Shown here one piece after another: positions 1 through 7,992 of a DNA stretch of 64,000 nt. Location of the stretch: NCBI GenBank assembly GCA_012729455.1, contig JAAYDC010000001.1, positions 42,482-106,481 of the forward strand, in the 5' to 3' direction. This stretch comes from Chloroflexota bacterium (GTDB taxonomy: Bacteria; Chloroflexota; Anaerolineae; UBA1429). The notes under the pieces are model-generated. The model made no database searches and was not told the origin of the DNA. It worked only from the letters and a program-made list of their open reading frames with translations. Each line of letters opens with the position of its first letter. Within the stretch, counting starts at the first letter, position 1. The position numbers were made by a program, and so were the translations under genes.

Positions 1-1294
1 GCCAGGCGACGGGGATCTCTAGGTCAAGCTCGACGGTCGTATCGATGGCGCGTGCCAGAGGGTTGAACACCACGACCCTTAGCTCATCGCTGGCTGGCTC
101 ACCTGCCACATTGGCAGCGATGCTGCGGGCTGCCTCGACCGTAATACGCTCGGCGATGCCGCGCGTCTGGTGATAGCGATACTGCATGTCGCGGTGCACC
201 GCGTCGATGCTGCAGCCGCAGATCGAATCGTGCGGGTGGTTCTGCAACAGCCACTTCCAGGCCACATCCAGGTAGCCCTGCGGATACTCGCGCCCGATCA
301 GCAAGTTGGCGTAGGTGTTGAGCGGTTCAGCCCACGAGCACAAGGCAGCCTGGCAGGCTGCGTTCTCCTGGCGGATCCAGACGCGGCTCGAAAGCACGCC
401 CGGGATCAGCCACTGGTTGTCGACCTGGCCGTCGCTAATGGCAGCCGGCTCGCGCAGTTCGCCAACCACCTTTTTGGTGACACGATCGCGCTGCGGCAAG
501 GCTTCCTTCAGGTAGGTATCCAGGCTGGTGTGCACGATATCAAACAGCTCGCGGTCAGCCATACGTGCCTCGAGCACCTTGTAGGCGAAAGGATCCCACT
601 CCTGGTGGTCGCCGCCATCAAACAGCAGGATCGGGTCGATCTCGGTGGCATCCGCCTCTTCCTGCAGGTACTCGTCGAGGTTGTGCGCCGCCAGCGCGGC
701 ATCAAAGGGGATCGAGGCATCGCGCGTCTGGCGCACTTTGGAGCAATAGCTACAGTATCCGTTATGCCCAAAGCGATAAGCCAACACCTCGCTGCCATCC
801 GGGCTCTGCCAGATAAAATGGCGGGGGCTGGTCTGGTTGCTGCCGCGCCACACAAATGCTGCCTGTATGCCAAATCCACTCAGGATCTGCGGAAGCTGGC
901 TGTTGTGTCCAAACAAATCGCACACAAAACCGCCCTCTGAAGGCATACCGCCATAGCTGCGCACAATCTTGCGCCCCATCCGCAGGTTGCGGATGAGCGA
1001 CTCGCCCGAGACGAGGAACTCGTCCGGCAGCACATACCAGGGCCCGGCGACGATTTGTCCGCTCTGCACAGCTTGTTCGATCTCGGCGCGCTTTTCGGGG
1101 CGGATCTCCAGATAATCATCCAGAACAATCACCTGACCGTCGGTCTGTAAGGGCCCCTTCAGACGGCCGTCCTCCCAGCCCGCCAGCACGCGGTCGATCA
1201 GCTGGACCAAGCGGTAGCGAAAATCCTGAAAGGTCTGATACCATTCGCGGTCCCAGTGGGTGCTGAGGACATAGTGACAGCGTCTGGTTTGCAT
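1..1294 (-). CDS. alpha-mannosidase, GH38 (C-terminus cut by window edge)
   Basis: Retaining alpha-mannosidase, a zinc enzyme that removes alpha-linked mannose from oligosaccharides. The first 431 residues are present and the frame is still open at base 1. The N-terminus carries the GH38 signature STHWDREWY (residues 11-19), which supplies His and Asp zinc ligands. The nucleophile motif CDLFGHNSQLPQIL follows, with Asp near residue 126, and further on comes NHPHDSICGCS, the conserved HPHDS metal/active-site block. The start was chosen at the ATG preceded by GGAGGAGT with suitable spacing. No signal peptide is seen, so it is probably cytoplasmic and acts on imported oligosaccharides. It lies downstream of a decayed URO-D-like gene on the same strand and has a candidate promoter of its own. 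Family assignment is firm; the substrate linkage is not known. Confidence 0.9.
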   Translation of the reverse strand, partial: MQTRRCHYVLSTHWDREWYQTFQDFRYRLVQLIDRVLAGWEDGRLKGPLQTDGQVIVLDDYLEIRPEKRAEIEQAVQSGQIVAGPWYVLPDEFLVSGESLIRNLRMGRKIVRSYGGMPSEGGFVCDLFGHNSQLPQILSGFGIQAAFVWRGSNQTSPRHFIWQSPDGSEVLAYRFGHNGYCSYCSKVRQTRDASIPFDAALAAHNLDEYLQEEADATEIDPILLFDGGDHQEWDPFAYKVLEARMADRELFDIVHTSLDTYLKEALPQRDRVTKKVVGELREPAAISDGQVDNQWLIPGVLSSRVWIRQENAACQAALCSWAEPLNTYANLLIGREYPQGYLDVAWKWLLQNHPHDSICGCSIDAVHRDMQYRYHQTRGIAERITVEAARSIAANVAGEPASDELRVVVFNPLARAIDTTVELDLEIPVAW

Positions 1295-1305
1295 AATGGA
1301 CTCCT

Positions 1306-1320
1306 CCACAGGTGCTGTGG
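1306..1320. promoter_or_regulatory. 15-bp inverted repeat upstream of GH38 gene
   Basis: CCACAGGTGCTGTGG is a perfect 6-bp inverted repeat around a GTG centre. It lies between the candidate -10 element and the start codon of the alpha-mannosidase gene, about where a repressor operator would sit. No cognate regulator is visible, so operator function is inferred only from position and symmetry. Confidence 0.3.
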
Positions 1321-1322
1321 TT

Positions 1323-1351
1323 AGCGTACCTGCTAGCAGAATGCCTGTCAA
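1323..1351 (-). promoter_or_regulatory. candidate promoter of GH38 gene
   Basis: On the minus strand a consensus TTGACA (1351-1346) is followed 17 bp later by TACGCT (1328-1323). The -35 is perfect and the -10 weak. It overlaps the last codons of the upstream pseudogene, so the mannosidase could be transcribed independently. Confidence 0.4.
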
Positions 1352-1355
1352 GTGC

Positions 1356-2450
1356 TTAGATGCGGCCTTGGGTGCGGTAGTAAGCCAGGCCATCCACCAG
1401 GGTGCGGATATTCTCCCAGCTGACGCCCGGAGCCACCGAGCTGGAGCAGCCCAGGAAGAGCCCGGTGCATGGGCCATACTCGACAAGCTCGCGCAGCTCA
1501 CGGCGCACATCGTCGGGGCTGCCAAAGGGCAGCGTGCGCGTCACCAAGCGCCCGCGATAATGATCATGGCGCCTCCCTGTCGGTCTCGCAGGGCGCAGAT
1601 GCCGGGGTAGTCCATGCCATCCTCGTACTGAAAGCCCTGAAAACCGCTCACACCCGCCTCTAGCAGCATCGGCAGCATGCCCATCAGGTTGCCGTCACAA
1701 TGCCAGATCAGGCGGATGCCGGCACGGTCCAGCTCGTCGAGACTGCGCGCCAGATGCGGCAGCCAGATGCGCACCAGTTCGCTCAGGCGCGGCAACGTGC
1801 CGCGCGAATCGGCCATGTCGTGGTCGAGGCGGCAGGTTGGCTTGCCGATAGGCTGCCAGTGCGGCGCGATTGTTGAGCACTGCCAGATCGGCCTGCAACG
1901 CAAAGCAGCGTTCCATTACCTCGGGATAGAGCGCAAAAGCCGAAAAGTAGGGCACATAGCCGTAGCTGTAGTATTCCAGAGTCGGAAAGCTGATAAAGCC
2001 GTAACCGCTTTTGAGGATATCCTCACCCAGCATGGCTTGGGTAGCGTTCTCCTGATCGATAATATGGCGCACACGCGCGTCGTGATCAAAACGCTGGATT
2101 TGCGCACTGATCTCGGGCATCAGATAGCGCTCCATATGCGTCACGACCGCCTCGGGTGAGTCGATGCGTATGCCATCCACCACCACTTCAACGGCGCCGG
2201 TGGTAGCTGAGAGAGTATGCCCGATGTAACCCTGCGGGCCGATCTCGAGCGGGTTGCGCGGGATCCATTGATCCAACAGACAGGTGCTGATGGCGCGCTG
2301 CATCGTCAGGTAGGTGGCTTCCGGGTCGCGCACATAACTGCCGGGTTCGCAGCCCGCCAGGCGCTCGATGTGGCTGTGATCCATGATGTTCAGGAGCCAC
2401 GAAGGAATCCCATCAGTGGGTTGCTGGTGGATGGCGGCGAGGGCCAGTGC
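1356..2450 (-). pseudogene. URO-D superfamily (MtaA/uroporphyrinogen decarboxylase-like) gene, frameshifted
   Basis: Three consecutive frames together give one URO-D-like TIM-barrel protein. The first runs from about 2450 to near 1825 and contains NIMDHSHIERLAGC and LLDQWIPRNPLEIG. The second runs to near 1548 and contains DHDMADSRGTLPRLSEL and IWHCDGNLMGMLP. The third ends at 1356 and contains RTLPFGSPDDVRREL. Each junction is a one-base slip. No ATG, GTG or TTG and no ribosome binding site is found where the N-terminus should begin; in-frame reading stops at a TGA at about 2504. Homologues of this subfamily are corrinoid-methyltransferase-like and often sit beside sugar or aromatic catabolic genes. 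Two slips plus a missing start favour a true pseudogene, though the slips alone could be assembly errors. Confidence 0.75.
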
Positions 2451-2650
2451 GGCATTGGAGTGTAGTATTATTCGCTTTTGATGTGCGTAAACAGGTCGTG
2501 CTCAACTGCATCCGGCCAGCTGAGCCGGACGGCAACAGATAGCGGCCAGTTATAGCTTGAATTGTCCGACCTGCTCTGACATATCAAACCCTTCATAACG
2601 CTTACGCAGTCTACATCATCGCGCACTACGCCGACAAACGATAACGCCAG

Positions 2651-2678
2651 TGGCAAATTCAGCGCGGCTGCGTATACT
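2651..2678 (+). promoter_or_regulatory. promoter of transpeptidase-like gene, apparently leaderless
   Basis: TGGCAA (2651-2656), a 16-bp spacer and TATACT (2673-2678). The expected transcription start, 6-7 nt beyond the -10, coincides with the ATG at 2685, and there is no ribosome binding site, so the mRNA is probably leaderless. Confidence 0.5.
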
Positions 2679-2684
2679 GCCCTT

Positions 2685-3449
2685 ATGACAGAACCTGATG
2701 TAACTCCACAGTCGAACTTGAATGATGTGCCCGAACCAGCTGCCTGGCCCGAGCGTGATGTCAGGCGCCCTGGCTGGTTTATGACGGTACTGCGCTCACC
2801 GCTCAGTGCCACCCTAGTCTTTCTCCTGCTGGTAGTAGTGGCGGCCCTGGCAGGCGCAGGCCTGCCCGAGCACGTTATCGCACCGCACACACCGCGTGAT
2901 CCCGGTGTGCTAAACGTCTCGGTAGTGACAAACACCCCCAATCCGACTGCGACCATCGCCACGGCGGCATCGAGCCCCACCGCCAGCGCTACGCCAGCAC
3001 CCTTACCGACGGACGACTGGCTCACAGGCAGATACCTGCCGCGCCCGGAGGGCAAGTGGATTGAGATCGATCTAACGAATCAGCGCCTGATTGCCCACGA
3101 GGACGCGAACAGCGCTTTTACCATCACGATCGCCTCGGTGATCAGCCTGCCCGAGGCTGCCGTGGGGCGCTTTCAGGTGAGTGCCAAGTATCGCCAGGAC
3201 GACTTTAGCGGTCCGGGCTACCTGCTGCCCAAGGTACCGTGGGTGGTCGAGATCAGCCCCGATGTAAGTATCCTCGGGGCGTATTGGCTGGAGCACTTTG
3301 GCAAGCCGGTGCCCAACGGCTCAATTAACTTGCCGCCGGACGAGGCCGCCAGGCTGTTCGAGTGGGTCGACCCGCCTCTGCCAGAGGGCAGCGAATCGGT
3401 AGCTTCGAGCGAGGCTAATCCCGGCGGCTGGGTATTGATCCATCGCTAG
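2685..3449 (+). CDS. L,D-transpeptidase (YkuD)-fold protein lacking catalytic residues
   Basis: A 254-residue protein with one membrane anchor (about residues 40-62), a Thr/Ala/Pro-rich spacer (about 80-112) and a C-terminal YkuD-type domain. The domain is recognisable from WIEIDLTNQRLIAHED, the GRFQVSAKYRQDDFSGPGY block and the terminal GKPVPNGSINLPPDEAARL. Active L,D-transpeptidases have a His-Gly pair before the YW motif and a Ser-His-Gly-Cys catalytic motif. Here the first reads LGAYW and the second PNGSIN, so both histidines and the nucleophilic cysteine are gone. It is probably a membrane-anchored, non-catalytic peptidoglycan-associated protein facing the cell wall. Codon use matches its neighbours and the frame is intact, so it does not look like a simple decay product. 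The pyr promoter lies over its last codons. Confidence 0.75.
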   Translation: MTEPDVTPQSNLNDVPEPAAWPERDVRRPGWFMTVLRSPLSATLVFLLLVVVAALAGAGLPEHVIAPHTPRDPGVLNVSVVTNTPNPTATIATAASSPTASATPAPLPTDDWLTGRYLPRPEGKWIEIDLTNQRLIAHEDANSAFTITIASVISLPEAAVGRFQVSAKYRQDDFSGPGYLLPKVPWVVEISPDVSILGAYWLEHFGKPVPNGSINLPPDEAARLFEWVDPPLPEGSESVASSEANPGGWVLIHR

Positions 3450-3463
3450 GGCTATGCTATACT
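3435..3463 (+). promoter_or_regulatory. pyr operon promoter
   Basis: TTGATC (3435-3440), 17 bp, TATACT (3458-3463). It is embedded in the 3' end of the preceding gene. Predicted +1 is at about 3470, exactly the ATG of the leader ORF. Confidence 0.65.
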
Positions 3464-3469
3464 AGCTGC

Positions 3470-3559
3470 ATGCCAATCAAGCATAAGCTTATGCCTCGAC
3501 TTCAAGCCCCTCGGCGATCCGCCGATAAGAGGGGCTTTTTTATGCCTGCTTGCCGGTAG
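3470..3559 (+). CDS. candidate pyr leader peptide, 29 codons
   Basis: A short ORF, ATG at 3470 to TAG at 3557-3559, beginning MPIKHKLMPRL and ending RGFFMPACR. It starts at the predicted transcription start, so it would be leaderless. It reads without interruption through the whole intrinsic terminator (3504-3541), with the U-tract encoding two Phe codons, and stops 7 nt before the pyrC ATG. The arrangement matches the known logic of enterobacterial pyrBI/pyrL attenuation, where a ribosome close behind RNA polymerase prevents the terminator hairpin. Translation and regulation are inferred. The alternative is a chance ORF in an intergenic terminator. Confidence 0.45.
   Translation: MPIKHKLMPRLQAPRRSADKRGFFMPACR
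3504..3541 (+). terminator. intrinsic terminator in the pyr leader (attenuator)
   Basis: AAGCCCCT (3504-3511) pairs with AGGGGCTT (3530-3537), with an inner CGGCG/CGCCG stem (3512-3516 with 3520-3524), followed by a run of six T (3536-3541). It sits between the pyr promoter and pyrC, so unless overridden it would stop operon transcription. A perfect palindrome GCATAAGCTTATGC lies just upstream (3481-3494). No clear PyrR-binding loop was recognised. Confidence 0.7.
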
Positions 3560-3566
3560 GTTGCGC

Positions 3567-4643
3567 ATGAGTTCCAGCATAACACTGCCGGGGCTGATCG
3601 ATTGCCACGTGCATCTGCGCGAGCCGGGTGCCGAGTATAAGGAGGGCATTCTTCGCGGCACGCAGGCGGCGCTGGCTGGCGGATTCACCACTATCCTCGA
3701 AATGCCCAATACTCGCCCTGCCTGTGATTCACCTGAAGCCCTGTACCATAAACAAAGCCTCTACGCAAGCCAGGCTTGTTGCAACTATGCGCTCTTTGTC
3801 GGCTATGATCCGGCACAGCACGAGAAACTCACGGCCATGGCGCCGCATACCGCCGGGTTAAAACTGTACCTTGACCACACTTATAACGGCCAACCGCTCT
3901 CGCCCAGCCTGCTGGATGCCATCATGGAGGCCTGGCCTGGCCCGGGACCGGTGGCGGTGCATGCAGAGAGTGAGACGATCTCGGCGGCGATCGCCGTGGC
4001 GGCGCGTCATGGTCAGCACGTGCACATCTGCCATGTGCCGCATGCCGACGACCTACTAGTGATCGACCGTGCGCGCCAGGCAGGCGCCCATGTGACCTGC
4101 GAAGTTGCACCTCACCACCTGCTGCTCGATTCCAACGATGAAGTGCACCTGGGTGCCTTTGGTCAAATGAAACCGCCGTTGGTGAGCCCCGCAGAGCGCG
4201 CCGCGTTTTGGCAGCGTATCGATCTGGTCGACCTGATCGCCTCCGATCATGCCCCCCATACACGCGCCGAAAAACTGAGTGAGACACCTCCGCCGGGCGT
4301 GCCGGGGCTCGAGACCATCCTGCCGCTCATGCTGCAGGCCGTCGACGAAGGGTTGTTAACCCTCGAACGGCTGGTCGAGCTCCTCTATCATGCGCCAGTA
4401 CGGATCTATAGCCTTCCGCCGGATACCGGCAGCATTCAGGTGGCGATTGAACGTTATCAGGTTCCCGAGCAAGGGTTCATGACGCGCTGCGACTGGTCGC
4501 CCTACAGCAGACGTTGGGTAACCGGGCGTGTCTGCGAGGTTACTCTTAACCAGCAAACTATCTGGCGCGATGGCCAGCTGCTCGTGCAGCCCGGCACTGG
4601 ACGCGATATCCGGCACATTACCACTTCAGAGGAGGCAACATGA
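3567..4643 (+). CDS. pyrC: dihydroorotase
   Basis: Catalyses reversible cyclisation of carbamoyl-aspartate to dihydroorotate, step 3 of UMP synthesis. The 358-residue amidohydrolase shows the metal-binding [10 protein letters not shown] motif (residues 12-21), a candidate bridging lysine in [25 protein letters not shown] and the C-terminal metal Asp in [11 protein letters not shown], ending in [13 protein letters not shown]. The start is the ATG at 3567, with GGTAGG six bases upstream; an in-frame TTG two codons earlier is less likely. It overlaps pyrB by 4 nt (ATGA), so the two are translationally coupled. It is the first gene of the pyrC-B-FE-D-K operon, behind the candidate attenuator. Confidence 0.95.
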   Translation: MSSSITLPGLIDCHVHLREPGAEYKEGILRGTQAALAGGFTTILEMPNTRPACDSPEALYHKQSLYASQACCNYALFVGYDPAQHEKLTAMAPHTAGLKLYLDHTYNGQPLSPSLLDAIMEAWPGPGPVAVHAESETISAAIAVAARHGQHVHICHVPHADDLLVIDRARQAGAHVTCEVAPHHLLLDSNDEVHLGAFGQMKPPLVSPAERAAFWQRIDLVDLIASDHAPHTRAEKLSETPPPGVPGLETILPLMLQAVDEGLLTLERLVELLYHAPVRIYSLPPDTGSIQVAIERYQVPEQGFMTRCDWSPYSRRWVTGRVCEVTLNQQTIWRDGQLLVQPGTGRDIRHITTSEEAT

Positions 4644-5620
4644 CACCCGATACGAACGTACGTAAGACCGTGGGCCTGGCAGCAGACCGCCAGCAAAGCT
4701 TTTATGGGCGCGATATCGTTTCGGTTCGCCAGTTCACCCGCGATGATCTCAACTATATCTTTACCGTCTCGGACGAAATGCGCAGTCTGGTGCACCGCGT
4801 GGGCGCTACGGACCTTCTGAAAGGCCACATCCTTGCTAACCTGTTTTACGAGCCCTCAACGCGTACTTTTGCCTCGTTTGCGGCAGCCATGCAGCGTCTG
4901 GGCGGCTCGACCATCCCAATCCACGGCGTGCAGTATTCCTCCGTCAGCAAGGGTGAGTCGCTGCCCGATACCGTCCGTTCGCTGGCGTGCTATGCCGATG
5001 TCATCGTGCTGCGTCACCCCGAGGTGGGGGCATCCGAAGTCGCAGCGCGCTACAGCAGCAAGCCGGTCATCAGCGCCGGCGACGGTGTTGGCGAGCATCC
5101 CACCCAAGGCTTGCTCGATCTCTACACCATCTATGCCGAGTTGGGCACCGTCGATGAGCTGAACGTGACGATGGTAGGCGATCTGCGCAACGGCCGCACG
5201 GTGCACTCGCTGGCCAGGTTACTGAGCATGTATCGTGTCAACCTTACGCTGGTATCGCCCGCTATCCTGCGTCTGCCTGCGCAGCTAAAACAGGAACTGG
5301 TGGATGCCGGCCTGAGTGTGCGCGAGACGGACCGCGTCGAGAATGTGATCAGTGAATCCGACGTGGTGTATGTTACGCGCGTGCAGCGCGAGCGCTTTGA
5401 AGATATGCACGAATACGAGGCTGTGCGCGACAGCTATGAGATTACCCCCGAGTTGATGGCCAATGCCAAAGAAAAGATGGCCCTCATGCATCCTCTGCCG
5501 CGTGTGAATGAGATTCATTACGATGTCGACGATGATCCGCGCGCTGCCTATTTCCGTCAGATGGAAAACGGCATGTACATCCGCATGGCGCTGCTGGCTG
5601 CCGTGCTGGGAAAGGCTTAA
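4640..5620 (+). CDS. pyrB: aspartate carbamoyltransferase catalytic subunit
   Basis: Condenses carbamoyl phosphate with aspartate, the committed step of pyrimidine synthesis. At 326 residues it is typical for the catalytic chain. Visible motifs are the carbamoyl-phosphate loop [20 protein letters not shown], the [12 protein letters not shown] block, [12 protein letters not shown] and the C-terminal [10 protein letters not shown]. An N-terminal extension of about 20 residues precedes the first conserved helix. GAGGAGG provides the ribosome binding site inside the end of pyrC. No regulatory chain gene (pyrI) is adjacent, so it may be unregulated by nucleotides or controlled at the leader. Confidence 0.96.
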   Translation: MTPDTNVRKTVGLAADRQQSFYGRDIVSVRQFTRDDLNYIFTVSDEMRSLVHRVGATDLLKGHILANLFYEPSTRTFASFAAAMQRLGGSTIPIHGVQYSSVSKGESLPDTVRSLACYADVIVLRHPEVGASEVAARYSSKPVISAGDGVGEHPTQGLLDLYTIYAELGTVDELNVTMVGDLRNGRTVHSLARLLSMYRVNLTLVSPAILRLPAQLKQELVDAGLSVRETDRVENVISESDVVYVTRVQRERFEDMHEYEAVRDSYEITPELMANAKEKMALMHPLPRVNEIHYDVDDDPRAAYFRQMENGMYIRMALLAAVLGKA

Positions 5621-5623
5621 GCG

Positions 5624-7063
5624 ATGGGCTTTTGGGAGAAACTGCGCGCCAGTATCGCAAAACGCAACAGCCTGTTGTGTGTGGGGCTGGATCCGGTGCC
5701 CGAGAAGATCCCCAGCCGTTATGGCAGCGTTGCCGAATTCGGGCACGCCATCATCGCGGCAACGGCTGAGGTTGCCTGCTGCTATAAACCCAACCTGGCC
5801 TTTTACGAGGCGCTCGGCACGGATGGCATGGCGATCCTGGCGGATACGCTGCAGGCCGTGCCGTCCGATATCCCTGTAATTCTTGATGGTAAACGCAACG
5901 ACATCGCCAACACGGCGGATGCCTATGCGCGCTCAGCCTACGACGTGCTGGGTGGCGATGCCCTGACGGTCAACCCCTACCTGGGGGCAGATGGCGTGCG
6001 CCCCTTTATGCAGCGTGCCGGCAAGGGGGTCTTTATCCTATGCAAGACCTCGAACCCCTCCGCGGGCGAGCTGCAGGATTGGTCCTCGCAGGGAGTGCCT
6101 CTGTACGCGCATGTGGCTGAACTGGCTAACCAGTGGGCAGGCGACGGTGAGGTTGGCCTGGTCATAGGGGCTACCTACCCCGAGGCGATCGCTGAAATTC
6201 GTGCCCAGTACCCCAATAGCTGGTTCCTGATCCCAGGGGTGGGAACCCAGGGCGGCGAGGTAGCGCCTGTGCTGCGCGCCGGCTTGCGCGACGATGGCTT
6301 TGGCGTGCTGATCAACGCCTCGCGCGCGGTATTGTATGCTGATGATCCAGCCCGTGCAGCGCGTGAGCTGCGCGATACCATTAACCGTGAGAGTGTATCG
6401 TCGGTTGAACAATCGTCCGTTGACGATCAGCGCGTGCGCATCGCTCAGCAGAGCATTGATCGCCTGGCACGCGGCTTGTTCGAAAGCCACTGTGTTCAGT
6501 TTGGTGATTTTATGCTGCACTCGGGCGCACATTCGCCCATCTATATCGACCTGCGGTTGCTGGTATCGACACCGGCGCTCCTGCAGGAGGCCGCCGGCCA
6601 CTATGCCCGCCTGCTCAAGGGGCTGCACTATGACCGCCTTGCGGCGATTCCCTACGCCGCACTCCCGATCGGCACCGCTGTGGCACTCCAAACCGGCGAT
6701 CCGCTGATCTATCCGAGGCGCGATGCCAAGGGATATGGCACGCAGCGCCAGATCGAGGGCACATTCAAAGCCGGCGAGCGCGTGGTGTTGCTCGATGACC
6801 TGATCTCGAGCGGCGAGAGCAAGATCGAGGCCATTCAGCCGCTGGTAGCTGCCGGTTTAGTGGTGGAGGATATCGTAGTGCTGATTGACCGCCAGCAAGG
6901 CGGAGCCGAAGAGTTGGCCCAGAAAGGCCTGCGCCTGCACACCGCTGTCACCCTCAGCGAGCTACTCGCGTCGCTTGAACGCCAGCAACTGGTCAGTGGA
7001 GAGGAGGTTGCCCGCGTGCATCAATTCCTGGCCAGCTACCGCCGCGCGGGCGCCCCGCAATGA
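5624..7063 (+). CDS. pyrFE: bifunctional orotidine-5'-phosphate decarboxylase / orotate phosphoribosyltransferase
   Basis: Catalyses the last two steps, orotate + PRPP to OMP and OMP to UMP, in one 479-residue chain. The N-terminal half is a type-2 OMP decarboxylase: LCVGLDPVPEKIP (18-30), catalytic ILDGKRNDIANTADAY with Lys90, TVNPYLGADGVRPF, and the phosphate loop IPGVGTQGGE. After a linker at about 255-280 the C-terminal half is an orotate phosphoribosyltransferase: FGDFMLHSGAHSPIYIDLR, AIPYAALPIGTAVAL, and the PRPP loop VVLLDDLISSGESK. The domain order is decarboxylase first, opposite to eukaryotic UMP synthase. It starts 3 nt after pyrB and overlaps pyrD by 4 nt. Both active sites look complete. 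Confidence 0.95.
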   Translation: MGFWEKLRASIAKRNSLLCVGLDPVPEKIPSRYGSVAEFGHAIIAATAEVACCYKPNLAFYEALGTDGMAILADTLQAVPSDIPVILDGKRNDIANTADAYARSAYDVLGGDALTVNPYLGADGVRPFMQRAGKGVFILCKTSNPSAGELQDWSSQGVPLYAHVAELANQWAGDGEVGLVIGATYPEAIAEIRAQYPNSWFLIPGVGTQGGEVAPVLRAGLRDDGFGVLINASRAVLYADDPARAARELRDTINRESVSSVEQSSVDDQRVRIAQQSIDRLARGLFESHCVQFGDFMLHSGAHSPIYIDLRLLVSTPALLQEAAGHYARLLKGLHYDRLAAIPYAALPIGTAVALQTGDPLIYPRRDAKGYGTQRQIEGTFKAGERVVLLDDLISSGESKIEAIQPLVAAGLVVEDIVVLIDRQQGGAEELAQKGLRLHTAVTLSELLASLERQQLVSGEEVARVHQFLASYRRAGAPQ

Positions 7064-7992
7064 GCCCTTCGCTGGCAGTTGATCTGGCCGGCTTGCGGTT
7101 GGCTAACCCACTGGTGCTCGCCTCTGGCATCTGGGGCTGTGCAGCTGAGACGCTCGTGCGCGCCGCGCGAGCGGGCGCCGGAGCTGTAACCAGCAAGTCC
7201 TGCAGTGTGGCGCCGCGCACAGGTCATCCCAACCCGACGGTGCTGCCCTGGGCGGGCGGATTGATCAACGCCGTCGGACTGGCCAATCCCGGGGCAGCCG
7301 AGGAGCGCCTGATCCTGCAGGAAGCGCACAAGAGCCTGATACCACTCGGTGTATCGCTGATCGCCAGTATTTTCGGCTCGACGCCTGATGATTATGCAGA
7401 GGCGGCCGAGTTGGTGGCTGGCGCACAGCCCGAGATCCTGGAGGTCAACATTTCGTGCCCCAACGTGGCCAGCGAATTTGGCCTGCCCTTTGCCCTTGAG
7501 CCTGATGCTGCTGCCGCTGTTACCCGCGCTGTACGCGCTGCCTATGCCGGGCGTGTCTTTATCAAGCTCTCGCCTAACGCGGTCAACATCGTCGAGGTGG
7601 CGGCAGCCGCAGCAGAAGCTGGCGCAGATGGCTTTACCGCCGTCAACACCCTCGGACCGGGCATGCTGATCGATATTACAGCGCGCCGGCCGATCCTTTC
7701 CAACCGCGTGGGCGGTGTATCGGGTGCGGCATTACGGCCCATCGCGCTGCGTTGTATCCATGATGTGACGCGCGCCATCGGCCTGCCGGTGATCGGCACA
7801 GGCGGGGTGGATAGCGGTGAGGCTGCCATACAGATGATTATGGCGGGTGCCAGTGCGGTGGGGGTTGGCTCTGCCCTGTTGGGTGAAGGCGACGCCGTGT
7901 TTAGCCGCCTGCAGCGCGAGATGCTCACCATCATGCAGCACGAGGGGATTGCCAGCCTTGAAGAAATCCGGGGGTGCGCACATGCTGGATAA
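7060..7992 (+). CDS. pyrD: dihydroorotate dehydrogenase B, catalytic subunit
   Basis: Oxidises dihydroorotate to orotate using FMN. The 310-residue protein matches class 1B: AVGLANPGAAEERL, EVNISCPNVASEFG with the catalytic Cys, FIKLSPN, AVNTLGPGMLID, and the FMN phosphate loops VIGTGGVDSGEAAI and GASAVGVGSALL. The adjacent pyrK supports an NAD-linked class 1B heterotetramer. The start ATG overlaps the pyrFE stop (ATGA), and the 3' end overlaps pyrK by 11 nt, indicating tight coupling. Confidence 0.95.
   Translation: MSPSLAVDLAGLRLANPLVLASGIWGCAAETLVRAARAGAGAVTSKSCSVAPRTGHPNPTVLPWAGGLINAVGLANPGAAEERLILQEAHKSLIPLGVSLIASIFGSTPDDYAEAAELVAGAQPEILEVNISCPNVASEFGLPFALEPDAAAAVTRAVRAAYAGRVFIKLSPNAVNIVEVAAAAAEAGADGFTAVNTLGPGMLIDITARRPILSNRVGGVSGAALRPIALRCIHDVTRAIGLPVIGTGGVDSGEAAIQMIMAGASAVGVGSALLGEGDAVFSRLQREMLTIMQHEGIASLEEIRGCAHAG

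Noticed and set aside
170..940. 256-codon plus-strand ORF
   Set aside because: Antisense to the GH38 gene, whose catalytic motifs are certain; no homology seen.
2468..3055. 195-codon minus-strand ORF
   Set aside because: Opposes the L,D-transpeptidase-like gene and shows no recognisable domain.
3481..3494. GCATAAGCTTATGC as a stand-alone repressor operator
   Set aside because: It lies downstream of +1 and inside the candidate leader ORF; treated as part of the attenuator instead, though an operator is not excluded.
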